Positions 36,809-49,470 of a DNA stretch of 64,000 nt are shown piece by piece. The stretch covers positions 1 to 64,000 of the forward strand of contig NZ_AUHM01000040.1 in the NCBI RefSeq assembly GCF_000423185.1, given 5' to 3'. The DNA comes from Inquilinus limosus DSM 16000. Its GTDB lineage: Bacteria; Pseudomonadota; Alphaproteobacteria; DSM-16000; Inquilinaceae. A program made the position numbers and the translations under genes. A model generated the notes under the pieces. It had not been told where the DNA came from. It ran no database searches and saw nothing but the letters and a program-made list of their open reading frames with translations. Positions within the stretch are counted from its first letter, which is position 1. Each line of letters opens with the position of its first letter.

Positions 36809-37582
36809 ATGGCGACCCCCAAGATCAAACTGGAAGGCGTGCACAAGGCCTTCGGCCTGAAGCAGGTGCTGCGCGGGATCGACCTGGAGATCGCTTCCGG
36901 CGAGTCCCTGGTCGTGATCGGCGGCTCCGGCACCGGCAAATCGGTACTGCTGAAGTCGATCCTCGGCCTGATCCGCCCGGACCGCGGCCGGATCCTGATC
37001 GACGGCACCGACACCACCCAGCTGTCCGGCGGCGACCGGGTGGATCTGATGAAGCGCTTCGGCATGCTGTTCCAGGGCGCCGCCCTCTTCGACAGCCTGA
37101 TGGTGTGGGAGAACGTGGCCTTCGGCCTGATCCAGGGCCGCGGCGAATCCCGCAGACGGGCGAAGGAGATCGCGGTCGACAAGCTGGCCCAGGTCGGCCT
37201 CGGCCCCGACGTCGCCGTCCTCTATCCGGCCGAGCTGTCGGGCGGCATGCAGAAACGCGTCGGCCTGGCCCGCGCCATCGCCGCCGAGCCGGAGATCATC
37301 TTCTTCGACGAGCCGACCACCGGCCTCGACCCGATCATGGCCGACGTGATCAACGACCTGATCGTGAAATGCCGCCGCGACCTCGGCGCCACCACCCTGT
37401 CGATCACCCACGACATGGCCAGCGCCCGCAAGATCGCCGACCGCATCGCCATGATCTATGAAGGCCGGATCATCTGGGCCGGGCCGGCGGCGCAGGTGAA
37501 CGACTCCGGCAACGCCTATGTCGACCAGTTCGTGCACGGCCGCGCGGATGGGCCGATCCAAATGCAGGTCCGGGTTTCCTGA
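36809..37582 (+). CDS. mlaF: MlaF-family ABC transporter ATPase
   Basis: A 257-residue ATPase: Walker A GGSGTGKSV, signature LSGGMQKRVGLARAI, Walker B IIFFDEPTTGLDPI, H-loop SITHDM. The QGAALFDSLMVWENVAF stretch is typical of MlaF. It energises the MlaE permease encoded just upstream. An in-frame GTG at 36800 is an alternative start. Confidence 0.93.
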   Translation: MATPKIKLEGVHKAFGLKQVLRGIDLEIASGESLVVIGGSGTGKSVLLKSILGLIRPDRGRILIDGTDTTQLSGGDRVDLMKRFGMLFQGAALFDSLMVWENVAFGLIQGRGESRRRAKEIAVDKLAQVGLGPDVAVLYPAELSGGMQKRVGLARAIAAEPEIIFFDEPTTGLDPIMADVINDLIVKCRRDLGATTLSITHDMASARKIADRIAMIYEGRIIWAGPAAQVNDSGNAYVDQFVHGRADGPIQMQVRVS

Positions 37583-37596
37583 CGTAAGGTTCGCCC

Positions 37597-39045
37597 GTGG
37601 CGAAGAGCACGACCCGTTACATCTGCCAGAACTGCGGCGCCAGCCACGCCCGGTGGGCCGGCCGCTGCGATTCCTGCGGCGAGTGGAACACGCTGGTCGA
37701 GGAGATCGTCGAGGCCGCGCCGAAGGCTTTCGGCGGGGCCAAGGCGGGCGGCGGCCGCGCCATCGCCTTCACCGACCTGGCGTCCGCCACGATCGACGAG
37801 CCGCGCTGGCTGAGCGGCAACGACGAGTTCGACCGGGTCTGCGGCGGCGGCATCGTCCCAGGCTCGGCCATCCTGATCGGCGGCGATCCCGGCATCGGCA
37901 AGTCGACCCTGCTGCTCCAGGTGCTGTGCCGCCTCGCCGGCACGATCGAATGCGCCTATGTCTCGGGCGAGGAGGCGGTCGACCAGATCCGCATGCGGGC
38001 CCAGCGCCTCGGCCTGTCGCAGGCGCCGGTGCGCCTTGCCGCCTCGTCCAACGTCCGCGACATCATCGCCGCGATGGACCGGCCGGACGGGCCGAAGATC
38101 GTGGTGATCGATTCGATCCAGACCATGTTCCTCGACGCGCTGGAGAGCGCGCCGGGCACCGTGGCCCAGGTCCGCGCCTCGGCGGCCGAGCTGATCCGCC
38201 ACGCCAAGCGCCGCGGCACCGCCCTCCTGATCGTCGGTCACGTCACCAAGGACGGCGCCATCGCCGGGCCGCGCGTGCTCGAGCATATGGTCGACACCGT
38301 GCTCTATTTCGAGGGCGAGCGCGGCCACCAGTTCCGCATCCTGCGGGCGGTGAAGAACCGCTTCGGTGCGACCGACGAGATCGGCGTGTTCGAGATGACC
38401 GACGGCGGCCTGGCCGAGGTGCGCAACCCGTCCGAGCTGTTCCTGGCCGACCGCAGCGGCGACGTTTCCGGCGCCGCCGTCTTCGCCGGGCTCGAGGGCA
38501 CCCGGCCGGTGCTGGTCGAGGTCCAGGCCCTGGTGGCGCCCTCGCCGCTCGGCACCCCGCGCCGCGCCGTGGTCGGCTGGGACAGCGCCCGCCTCGCCAT
38601 GGTGCTGGCGGTGCTGGAGGCGCGCTGCGGCGTCGCCATCGGCATGAACGACGTCTACCTCAACGTCGCCGGCGGCCTGCGCATCGCCGAGCCGGCGGCC
38701 GACCTGGCGGTGGCGGCCGCCCTGCTCTCCTCCCTCACCGGCGTGCCAGTGCCGCGCGACACGGTGGTGTTCGGCGAGATCGGCCTGTCCGGCGAGGTCC
38801 GCGCCGTGGGGCAGAGCGACGCCAGGCTGAAGGAAGCGGCGAAGCTTGGATTCGCCGCCGCGATCGTGCCACAAGGGCACCCGAAGAGGGGCCGCGCGGC
38901 CGGCCGCGAGGCCGGTCGAGCGCCATTGGCGATCGAGCGGCGCAGCATCGCCCGGCTGGAGGAGCTGGTGGCCCTGTTCAACGTCGATGCGCGCGCCGTT
39001 TCGGCCGGACGCCGCAGGAGCCTCGAGGAGACCGATCCTGGATAG
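37597..39045 (+). CDS. radA: DNA repair protein RadA
   Basis: A 482-residue RecA-related helicase for recombination branch migration. A zinc finger at the N-terminus (YICQNCGASHARWAGRCDSC), then Walker A GGDPGIGKST, the RadA-specific VKNRFGATDE and a Lon-like C-terminal domain ending near residue 450. The start is GTG. Its last bases overlap the CTG start proposed for cvpA. Confidence 0.96.
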   Translation: MAKSTTRYICQNCGASHARWAGRCDSCGEWNTLVEEIVEAAPKAFGGAKAGGGRAIAFTDLASATIDEPRWLSGNDEFDRVCGGGIVPGSAILIGGDPGIGKSTLLLQVLCRLAGTIECAYVSGEEAVDQIRMRAQRLGLSQAPVRLAASSNVRDIIAAMDRPDGPKIVVIDSIQTMFLDALESAPGTVAQVRASAAELIRHAKRRGTALLIVGHVTKDGAIAGPRVLEHMVDTVLYFEGERGHQFRILRAVKNRFGATDEIGVFEMTDGGLAEVRNPSELFLADRSGDVSGAAVFAGLEGTRPVLVEVQALVAPSPLGTPRRAVVGWDSARLAMVLAVLEARCGVAIGMNDVYLNVAGGLRIAEPAADLAVAAALLSSLTGVPVPRDTVVFGEIGLSGEVRAVGQSDARLKEAAKLGFAAAIVPQGHPKRGRAAGREAGRAPLAIERRSIARLEELVALFNVDARAVSAGRRRSLEETDPG

Positions 39046-39766
39046 CCTTCCCATCGCCGCCGGCGACATCGCGATCCTGATCATCCTCGCCATCTCCGCC
39101 TTCCTGGCGCTGGCGCGCGGCTTCGTGGCCGAGGTGCTGTCGATCGCCGGCTGGGTCGGCGCCGCCCTGGTCACGCTGTGGACCTTCAACGACGCCAGGC
39201 CCTATCTGCGCCAGTACATCGAGATGCAGCTGCTGGCCGACATCCTGACCGGCGCCGGCATCTTCATCGTGGCGCTGGTGGTCTTCTCCACCATCAGCCA
39301 CATGCTGGCCCGGGTGGTGAAGGGCTCGGCGCTCAACGCCGTCGACCGGTCGCTCGGTTTCCTGTTCGGAATCCTGCGCGGCGCCGTTCTGGTCTGCCTC
39401 GCCTATCTGCTGCTGACCTGGATCTTTCCGGAAACCCGGCGGCCGCCCTGGCTGGAGAACGCCCGGATGCTGCCCTGGGTGCAGGCCGGCGCCGAGTACC
39501 TGAAGAGCCTGGTGCCGCAGGAAGCGCTGGCGGGCGCGATCGACAAGGCCAAGCAGGAGGCCCCGGCCCTCGCGCCGAAGGCGGTCACCGACCCGATCGG
39601 CAGCCTGCTCAACGGCCAGGGCCAACCCGAGGCGCCGGCTCCGGCCCAGCCGCAGCAGGGCCAGCCCGTGACCCCTGCCCCGGCCGCGCCCGGCGTCACC
39701 CCGACATCCCCGACGCAGACGCATCCGGCCCCCCCGCCGAACGCGGGTGCAACCGGTGGCGGTTGA
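39038..39766 (+). CDS. cvpA: CvpA family membrane protein
   Basis: About 242 residues. Four helices in the first 130 (IAILIILAISAFLALARG, VLSIAGWVGAALVTLW, ILTGAGIFIVALVVF, GILRGAVLVCLAYLLLTW) fit the CvpA/colicin V production family; the C-terminus is a Pro/Ala/Gln-rich tail. Family members usually begin MDSLP, and here LDSLPIAAGD is encoded from a CTG at 39038 with GAGGAG at 39025-39030, a well-placed ribosome site. An ATG at 38987 would be an alternative but overlaps radA by 59 bases. It lies upstream of purF, as in many proteobacteria. Confidence 0.85.
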   Translation: MDSLPIAAGDIAILIILAISAFLALARGFVAEVLSIAGWVGAALVTLWTFNDARPYLRQYIEMQLLADILTGAGIFIVALVVFSTISHMLARVVKGSALNAVDRSLGFLFGILRGAVLVCLAYLLLTWIFPETRRPPWLENARMLPWVQAGAEYLKSLVPQEALAGAIDKAKQEAPALAPKAVTDPIGSLLNGQGQPEAPAPAQPQQGQPVTPAPAAPGVTPTSPTQTHPAPPPNAGATGGG

Positions 39767-39834
39767 CACTATATAGGCGCCAAGACTTCCAACGGCGCCG
39801 ATGGCGCCCAGGGCCCAGGACCCTCCGCAGCGGC

Positions 39835-41301
39835 ATGCTGACGACAGATCCTTTCGACCTCTACGGCGACACGCTCCGTGAGGAGTGCGGCATCTTTGGC
39901 ATCATCGGGCATCCCGAGGCCGCCGCGATGACCGCGCTGGGGCTGCACGCCCTGCAGCATCGCGGCCAGGAGGCCTGCGGCATCGTCTCCTATGACGGCG
40001 AGCAGTTCCACGTCCACCGCGCCAACGGCCTTGTCGGCGACGCCTTCTCGTCGCAGGCGGTGGTCGGCCAGCTCAAGGGCAACGCCGCGATCGGCCACGA
40101 CCGCTACGCCACCACCGGCGGCGCGGGCCTGCGCAATGTCCAGCCGCTGTTCGCCGATTTCGAGTTCGGCGGCTTCGCCATCTCGCACAACGGCAACCTG
40201 ACCAATGCCGGGCGCCTGCGGCACCAGCTGGTCAGCCGCGGCTGCCTCTTCCAGTCGACCTCGGACACCGAGGTGTTCCTGCACCTGATGGCGACTGCGC
40301 GCGGCGGCAACGTCATCGACCGGCTGGTCGAGGCGATGCGCCAGGTCGAGGGCGCCTATTCCCTGATCGCCCTGTCGCCGGAGCACGTCATCGGCATCCG
40401 CGACCCGATGGGCTTCCGCCCGCTGGTGCTGGGCAAGCTGGAGACCGCGTCCGGCACCAGCCACGTGCTGGCGTCGGAGACCTGCGCGCTCGACATCATC
40501 GGCGCCGAGTTCATCCGCGACGTCGAGCCGGGCGAGATGGTGGTGCTCACCACCGAGGGCGTCAGCAGCATCAAGCCGTTCCAGCCGGCCGAGCGGCGCT
40601 TCTGCATCTTCGAATACATCTACTTCGCCCGGCCCGACAGCGTGGTCGAGGGCTCCTCGGTCTACGAGTCGCGGCGGCGGATCGGGGCGGAGCTGGCGAT
40701 CGAATCGCCGGTCGCGGCCGACGTGATCATCCCGGTGCCGGATTCGGGTGTGCCGGCCGCCATCGGCTTCGCGGGGCAGAGCGGCATCCCCTTCGAACTC
40801 GGCATCATCCGCAACCACTATGTCGGCCGCACCTTCATCGAGCCGACCGACCAGATCCGCCATCTCGGCGTGCGCCTGAAGCACAACGCCAACCGGGCGA
40901 TGATCGAGGGCCGCCGGGTGGTTCTGGTCGACGACTCGATCGTGCGCGGCACCACCAGCCAGAAGATCGTGAAGATGGTGCGCGACGCCGGCGCGAAGGA
41001 GGTCCATATGCGGATCTCCAGCCCGCCGACGACCAACCCCTGCTTCTACGGCATCGACACGCCGGAGAAGTCCAAGCTGCTGGCGCACAACTACTCTGTC
41101 GAGCAGATGGCCGAGCTGATCGGCGTCGACAGCCTGGCCTTCATCTCGATCGACGGCCTGTACCGCGCCATGGGCGCGCCGAAGCGGGCCGGCAACGCCC
41201 GCCAGTTCTGCGACGCCTGCTTCACCGGCGACTATCCGACGCCGCTGACTGATCATGCGGCCGCGCCGCGCCGCAGCTCCGCCCTGTCCGAGCGCGTCTG
41301 A
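39835..41301 (+). CDS. purF: Amidophosphoribosyltransferase
   Basis: A 488-residue enzyme for the first committed step of purine synthesis. The nucleophile Cys is in EECGIFGIIGH (about residue 18) after a short propeptide. The PRPP loop is VVLVDDSIVRGTTSQKIV. Cysteines in CFYGID and FCDACFTGDYP suggest the Fe-S-containing type, as in Bacillus. Start ATG 39835 excludes the overlapping cvpA frame. An SDR gene follows after 5 bp. Confidence 0.97.
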   Translation: MLTTDPFDLYGDTLREECGIFGIIGHPEAAAMTALGLHALQHRGQEACGIVSYDGEQFHVHRANGLVGDAFSSQAVVGQLKGNAAIGHDRYATTGGAGLRNVQPLFADFEFGGFAISHNGNLTNAGRLRHQLVSRGCLFQSTSDTEVFLHLMATARGGNVIDRLVEAMRQVEGAYSLIALSPEHVIGIRDPMGFRPLVLGKLETASGTSHVLASETCALDIIGAEFIRDVEPGEMVVLTTEGVSSIKPFQPAERRFCIFEYIYFARPDSVVEGSSVYESRRRIGAELAIESPVAADVIIPVPDSGVPAAIGFAGQSGIPFELGIIRNHYVGRTFIEPTDQIRHLGVRLKHNANRAMIEGRRVVLVDDSIVRGTTSQKIVKMVRDAGAKEVHMRISSPPTTNPCFYGIDTPEKSKLLAHNYSVEQMAELIGVDSLAFISIDGLYRAMGAPKRAGNARQFCDACFTGDYPTPLTDHAAAPRRSSALSERV

Positions 41302-41306
41302 ATCCG

Positions 41307-42026
41307 ATGAGCGATAACGGGAGGCCCCTGGAGGGGCGCATCGCGCTCGTGACCGGGGCCTCGCGCGGCTTCGGCGCCGCGGTCGCGGTCCGGCTCGCCG
41401 CCGCCGGCGCCCATGTCGTCTGCGCCGCCCGCACGGTCGGCGGGCTCGAGCAGACCGACGACGCCATCAAGGCCGCGGGCGGCAGCGCCACGCTGGTGCC
41501 GATGGACCTGTCGAAATTCGAGCAGATCGACCTGCTCGGTGCCTCGCTGGCCCAGCGATTCGGCCGGCTCGACCTGCTGGTCGCCAGCGCAGCCATGCTG
41601 GGCCATCTCGGCCCGGTCGCCTACAGCGACGAGAAGGTCTGGGCCCGGGTGCTCGACCTCAACCTCAACGCCAACTACCGGCTGATCCGCTCGGTCGACC
41701 CGCTGCTGCGCGCCGCCGAGGCGCCGCGCGCGGTCTTCGTCACCGACCGCATCGCCCGCAGCGGCATCGCCTATTGGAGCGCGTATGCCGTGGCCAAGGC
41801 CGGGCTCGATACCCTGGCCGGCCTCTACGCGGCCGAGACGGCGAAGACGCCGCTGCGCGTGGCTCTGTTCCATCCCGGACCGATGGCGACCCGGCTGCGC
41901 GAGCAGGGCTTCCCAGGCGAGGTGCCCGGCAGCCAGCCGGCGCCCGACGCCGCGGCCGACCGGCTGGTCGGCCACATCCTGGCCGAGGACGGGCTGACCG
42001 CGGGCAAGGCCGCGGATTGGGCGTGA
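41307..42026 (+). CDS. Short-chain dehydrogenase/reductase
   Basis: A 239-residue SDR directly downstream of purF, probably co-transcribed. Cofactor motif TGASRGFGAAVAVRL, ASAAM in the NAG position, and the Tyr/Lys pair in SAYAVAKAG. The Ser of the triad is replaced by Asp-Arg in FVTDRIARSG. A similar gene follows purF in other alphaproteobacteria. Function unknown. Confidence 0.88.
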   Translation: MSDNGRPLEGRIALVTGASRGFGAAVAVRLAAAGAHVVCAARTVGGLEQTDDAIKAAGGSATLVPMDLSKFEQIDLLGASLAQRFGRLDLLVASAAMLGHLGPVAYSDEKVWARVLDLNLNANYRLIRSVDPLLRAAEAPRAVFVTDRIARSGIAYWSAYAVAKAGLDTLAGLYAAETAKTPLRVALFHPGPMATRLREQGFPGEVPGSQPAPDAAADRLVGHILAEDGLTAGKAADWA

Positions 42027-42033
42027 CCTGCGA

Positions 42034-43017
42034 TCAGAGGACGAAGTCGGAAGCCACGAGCGCGATTCCGCCGTCCAGGATGATGTGGAGATCGGCTCTC
42101 TTGTCGCCGTTGGTATCCCCATCCAGGTACGTCTGCTGCTGCGTACCCGTACCAAGGATACTGTAGCGCAGTTGGCCGGCGACGCCGGTGAAGGCCCCGC
42201 TGCCGATAAAGGTGAAGGACTGGTTTCCGGCGACGAGAGTGTTCGCATCGATCGCGGACAGACCGATCCGGTCGCCCTGGAGGCGGCTGAAATCCGTGAT
42301 CCTGTCACCGTCGCCGAACGAATCGCTGGGGCCGGAAGCGCCGAAGACAAAGGCGTCGGGGCCGGCGCCACCGGTCAGGATATCGTTCTTTCCAACGCCG
42401 GCGCGCAGATAGTCATGACCCCAGCCCCCCAGCAGCTGGGTAACGCCGCCGCCGCCACCGACCAGGACATCATCGCCGGCTCCGCCCTCGAGCGTGCCGG
42501 CACTATAATAATTTGCCTGGGAAATCGGCGACATCTCCAGGGTGTCGTCGCCGGCTCCGCCGCTCAAATGCGATACCCCACCATAGCGCGAAGGCGCCCC
42601 GCCGAGCAGCCAGTCGTCGCCATCGCTGCCGATCACGGTCCACACGTCCGAAAGTGAATCGCCGGCCGCATCGCCGGTATAACCTTGGCCTCGCCCCAGA
42701 TCGACATGCACGGGCCGGGCGCTGTCGGCGTAGGACGCGGTCGGAAACCCGGCTCCGCCTTCGTGCCCACCCACCAGATAGTCCGCGCCGGGACCGCCGA
42801 TCAGCAGCGCCGACACGAAGCTCTTGTCACCGTAGAGGATGTCGTCCCCGCTGCCCCCGTAAAGGATGTTGTAGCCCCCTCCACCATCAAGGGTGTCGTT
42901 GCCTCCCTCGCCATAGATGGTGTCTCCATATGGCCCGCCATCACCGCCCTCGGTGCTGTTGGGGTCGTCCACGCCGAGAAGGTGATCATCCCCCTCCGTG
43001 CCGAAAATCACTGCCAT
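42034..43017 (-). CDS. RTX-type calcium-binding protein with serralysin-like C-terminal domain
   Basis: A 327-residue protein made of Gly/Asp-rich nonapeptide repeats (GGxGxDxLx) forming a calcium beta-roll, for example YGEGGNDTLDGGGG, SGGAGDDTLEMS and TGGAGPDAFVFG. The last 90 residues (ITDFSRLQGDRIGLSAIDAN through LVASDFVL) match the serralysin C-terminal domain, a type I secretion signal. No catalytic domain is present. No ABC exporter is encoded nearby. The gene and its 5' region look less GC-rich than their neighbours. Likely secreted; function unknown. A GGAGGAG site precedes the ATG. Confidence 0.88.
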   Translation of the reverse strand: MAVIFGTEGDDHLLGVDDPNSTEGGDGGPYGDTIYGEGGNDTLDGGGGYNILYGGSGDDILYGDKSFVSALLIGGPGADYLVGGHEGGAGFPTASYADSARPVHVDLGRGQGYTGDAAGDSLSDVWTVIGSDGDDWLLGGAPSRYGGVSHLSGGAGDDTLEMSPISQANYYSAGTLEGGAGDDVLVGGGGGVTQLLGGWGHDYLRAGVGKNDILTGGAGPDAFVFGASGPSDSFGDGDRITDFSRLQGDRIGLSAIDANTLVAGNQSFTFIGSGAFTGVAGQLRYSILGTGTQQQTYLDGDTNGDKRADLHIILDGGIALVASDFVL

Positions 43018-43252
43018 TGACGCTCCTCCGAAATTGGTCCTGCCCGGCAGGCGACAGTACGGAAAGAATAAATTCGACGTCTATTTTATCCATTCCTAGG
43101 ACTTCAGGAAGACCATCCACCGCAGGCTGTCAGGCAAATCCGCCCTGCGGACCGCAGGTGGCCTCCTCCGCCACGAACCCGGCGACGACCACTCGGAGCG
43201 GTCCTCCCGCAGCCGATCCGTGCGCCGGTCCGTGGCCGATCGGATCTGCCCG

Positions 43253-44491
<1,239 letters not shown>

Positions 44492-44514
44492 TCACTTTCT
44501 CGCCGGCGATTCGA

Positions 44515-46493
<1,979 letters not shown>

Positions 46494-46535
46494 AGGGTTC
46501 CTCCCAAACCGGGCGCGGGCCGCCCGTCCTGTCGT

Positions 46536-47603
46536 TCAGTCGAAGCTCAGCTCGCGGCCGGGCAGCGGCTGGAAATAGGCGGCGACCGCGGCGTCGTCCA
46601 CCTCGGCCAGAGTCGCCGGCCGCCATTTCGGGTCGCGGGTCTTGTCGACCAGCTGCGCCCGCACGCCTTCGAAGAAATCCGGCTTCTCCAGGAAGCGATG
46701 GACCATGCGGAACTCCATCGCCGCCACCGCGTCGTAGATCATGGTCTTGCCCTGGCGGATCTGGCGCAGGGTGACCTTCAGGCTGGTCGGCGACCCGGCG
46801 CGGATCTGATCTGCCGCGGCCTTCGCCCAGTCACCCCCCTCGGCGTCCAGCGCCGCGAGGATCTCCTCCACCGTGTCGCGGCCGAAGCAGCGGTCGATCG
46901 CCGGGCGCAGCGGCGCCAGGGTCGGCGCGCCGGGGTCGACGGCGAAGCGCTGCAGCACCGATTCCGCCACCAGCCCGCCATTGCCGATCCAGCCGGCATC
47001 GGCCAGCGCCGCGACCAGGTCGTCGACCTTGGCCGAGGCGACGTGATGCGTGCCCATCCGGGTGAAGAGCATGTCGGCGGCGCCGATACGGGCACCGGTC
47101 AGGGCCAGATAGGTGCCGATCTCGCCCGGGCAGCGCGACAGGAACCAGCCGCCGCCGATATCCGGGAACAGGCCGATGCCGCATTCCGGCATGGCGCTCA
47201 GCGTCTTTTCGGTCGTCACCCGGTGCGAGCCATGCACCGAGAGGCCGAGCCCGCCGCCCATGGTGACGCCGTCGAGCAGCGCGATCCAGGGCTTGGGGAA
47301 GTGATGGATGGCGTGGTTCAGCCGGTACTCGACCCAGAAGAAATCCTCCTCCGGGTCGCCGTCCGGCATGCCGCTCTGCGGCCCCCGCTCATACACCGCG
47401 CGGATGTCGCCGCCGGCGCAGAAGGCGCGGTCGCCGGCGCCGCGCAGGACCACGGCATGCAGCTCCGGGTCCTCCGCCCATTCCGTCATCTTCGACAAGA
47501 GCACCCGGCACATCGTCAGCGTCAGCGCGTTCAGCGCCTTCGGCCGGTTCAGCGTCACGATGACGATCGGCCCTTCGCGGTCGATCAGGATCTCGTCGGT
47601 CAT
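46536..47603 (-). CDS. 3-hydroxyisobutyryl-CoA hydrolase (enoyl-CoA hydratase family)
   Basis: A 355-residue crotonase-fold enzyme. Length and the segments FCAGGDIRAVYERG, LDGVTMGGGLGLSVHG and PECGIGLFPDIGGGWFLSR fit HIBCH, which frees 3-hydroxyisobutyrate from CoA, rather than a simple hydratase (about 260 residues). The following EFRMVHRFLEKPDFFEGVRA is the HIBCH C-terminal domain. It lies 21 bp after the acyl-CoA dehydrogenase gene. Confidence 0.9.
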   Translation of the reverse strand: MTDEILIDREGPIVIVTLNRPKALNALTLTMCRVLLSKMTEWAEDPELHAVVLRGAGDRAFCAGGDIRAVYERGPQSGMPDGDPEEDFFWVEYRLNHAIHHFPKPWIALLDGVTMGGGLGLSVHGSHRVTTEKTLSAMPECGIGLFPDIGGGWFLSRCPGEIGTYLALTGARIGAADMLFTRMGTHHVASAKVDDLVAALADAGWIGNGGLVAESVLQRFAVDPGAPTLAPLRPAIDRCFGRDTVEEILAALDAEGGDWAKAAADQIRAGSPTSLKVTLRQIRQGKTMIYDAVAAMEFRMVHRFLEKPDFFEGVRAQLVDKTRDPKWRPATLAEVDDAAVAAYFQPLPGRELSFD

Positions 47604-47624
47604 GACAATCTCACCGGGCGTCTC

Positions 47625-48764
47625 TCATTCGGCCAGGAGGCGGCGGGCCACGATCAGGCGCATGATCTCGTTGGTGCCTTCCAGGATCTGGTTGACGCGG
47701 ACGTCGCGCAGGAAGCGCTCCACCGGATACTCCTTGATGTAGCCGTAGCCGCCATGCAGCTGCAGCGCATCGTTGCAGATCCGGAAGCCGGCGTCGGTGG
47801 CGAAGCGCTTGGCCATGGCGCAATGCTGGGTCGCGTCCGGGTCGCGGCGGTCGAGCGAATCCGCGGCGCGGTGGATCATCAGCCGGGCCGCGTCGAGGTC
47901 GATCGCCATGTCGGCCAGCTTGAACTGCAGCGCCTGGAACTCGGCGATCTTCCGGCCGAACTGGCTGCGCTGCAGCATGTGGCCGCGCGCCGCCTCCAGG
48001 CAGGCGCGGGCGCCGCCGACCGAGCAGGCGCCGATATTGACCCGGCCGCCGTCCAGCCCCTTCATCGCGAAGGTGAAGCCCTGCCCCTCCTCGCCCAGCC
48101 GGTTGGCGACCGGGACGCGGCAGTCCTCGAAGATCACCATCGTGGTGACCTGGCTGTTCCAGCCCAGCTTCTTCTCCTTCTTGCCGAAGGACAGGCCGGG
48201 CGTGCCCTTCTCGACCACGACGGCCGAGATGCCCTTCGGTCCGGCCTCCCCGGTCCGCACCATCACGACATAGACATCGGAGGTCGAGCCGCCGGAGATG
48301 AAGGCCTTGGACCCGTTCAGCACATAGTGGTCGCCGTCGCGCACCGCGCGGGTGCGCAGCGAGGCGGCGTCGGAGCCGGAGCCGGGCTCGGTCAGGCAGT
48401 AGCTGGCGAAGCGCTCCATCGTCATCAGCGACGGCAGGAAGCGCGCCTTCAGCTCCTCCGACCCGAAGCTGTCGATCATCCAGCCGACCATGTTGTGGAT
48501 CGAGATGTAGGCGGCGGTGGAGACGCAGGCCGTCGCCAGCTCCTCGAACACGATCGCGGCGTCGCGCCGGGTCAGGCCGCTGCCGCCATGCGCCTCGCCG
48601 CAATAGATGCCGGCGAAGCCCAGCGCCGCGGCCTGGCGCAGCGTCTCGACCGGAAAGATCTGCTCCTCGTCCCAGCGGGCGGCGTGGGGCGCCATCTGCT
48701 CCGCGGCGAAGGCGCGCGCGGCATCGCGGATGGCTTCCTGTTCGGCGGTCAGCGTGAAGCTCAT
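47625..48764 (-). CDS. Isobutyryl-CoA dehydrogenase-like acyl-CoA dehydrogenase
   Basis: A 379-residue FAD enzyme. [18 protein letters not shown] and [19 protein letters not shown] are family motifs; the catalytic Glu is likely in [19 protein letters not shown] (C-terminal motif). Gene order with HIBCH and 3-hydroxyisobutyrate dehydrogenase makes isobutyryl-CoA the likely substrate. It is the first gene of this minus-strand operon. Confidence 0.9.
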   Translation of the reverse strand: MSFTLTAEQEAIRDAARAFAAEQMAPHAARWDEEQIFPVETLRQAAALGFAGIYCGEAHGGSGLTRRDAAIVFEELATACVSTAAYISIHNMVGWMIDSFGSEELKARFLPSLMTMERFASYCLTEPGSGSDAASLRTRAVRDGDHYVLNGSKAFISGGSTSDVYVVMVRTGEAGPKGISAVVVEKGTPGLSFGKKEKKLGWNSQVTTMVIFEDCRVPVANRLGEEGQGFTFAMKGLDGGRVNIGACSVGGARACLEAARGHMLQRSQFGRKIAEFQALQFKLADMAIDLDAARLMIHRAADSLDRRDPDATQHCAMAKRFATDAGFRICNDALQLHGGYGYIKEYPVERFLRDVRVNQILEGTNEIMRLIVARRLLAE

Positions 48765-48833
48765 GGAATGAGCGTGGCCGCAACCGGCCGCCGGATCAAG
48801 TGGGCGTGCGTACGATTCTTTCGCGAAACCAGT

Positions 48834-48924
48834 CTGTCATCGCCGGGCGTGACCCGGCGATCCAGGGGCCACCCCGTGCGGCGTCGACATTCCTGGATGC
48901 CCGGGTCAAGCCCGGGCATGACAG
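48834..48924. repeat. Palindromic repeat, family B
   Basis: A 91-bp element. Ends CTGTCAT and ATGACAG are inverted; GCCGGGCGTGACCCGGCG on the left and GCCCGGGTCAAGCCCGGGC on the right are separate small hairpins. A second 91-bp copy is at 53301-53391. It lies between the divergent acyl-CoA dehydrogenase and GlcG-like genes. Confidence 0.82.
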
Positions 48925-48972
48925 AAAGGGGATACGCTGCGCTATTCTCCTTCTGACTTCCCGGAGACCGCC

Positions 48973-49377
48973 ATGGCCGACGCCGCCCCCGCCCTTGCCG
49001 AAGCCCAGGCCGTGCTGGCGACCGCCCTGGCCGAGGCCGGGCGGCGCGAGCAGCAGATCGCGGCGGTGGTGGTGGATCGCGGCGGCCACATCGTCGCCGC
49101 GGCACGGATGGACGGCGTCGGCTATCTCACGCTCGAGATCGCCCGGCGCCGGGCGGCCGCGGCCCTCCATCTCGGCGAGCCGACCCGCGACCCTGCGCTG
49201 CGGCTCGGCCGCGACCCGGCCGAGGCGGCGCAGCTGGCCGGGCTGGCCGAGATCCTGGTGCAGCCGGGCGGCTTCCCCTGGCGCGACGCCGGCGCGGTGG
49301 TCGGCGCCCTCGGCATCGCCGGCGCCGGAGCGGAGGACGACCACGCGATCGGCGATATCGCGATCGGCATGCTCTAG
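48973..49377 (+). CDS. GlcG/HbpS-like protein
   Basis: A 134-residue protein with the GlcG/HbpS fold signature AVVVDRGGHIVAAARMDGV, then a helix-rich stretch and a C-terminal block (VGALGIAGAGAEDDHAIGDIA). Family members bind haem or small molecules and often lie next to catabolic genes. It is 93 bp upstream of the Liv-type cluster. No signal peptide. Role unknown. Confidence 0.72.
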   Translation: MADAAPALAEAQAVLATALAEAGRREQQIAAVVVDRGGHIVAAARMDGVGYLTLEIARRRAAAALHLGEPTRDPALRLGRDPAEAAQLAGLAEILVQPGGFPWRDAGAVVGALGIAGAGAEDDHAIGDIAIGML

Positions 49378-49470
49378 ACGTTTTGCCGATTGCCTTTCCC
49401 GCCGCTTCCACGACATTGATAGGGCAAGGCACACGCAAGAGGTGCCCGACCGCGAACAGGGGGAGAGAGC

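Noticed and set aside
42034-43017. Repeated Gly/Asp-coding units that could be taken for a CRISPR or DNA satellite
   Set aside because: The repetition is in protein code (RTX nonapeptides) with no constant DNA repeat or spacer pattern.
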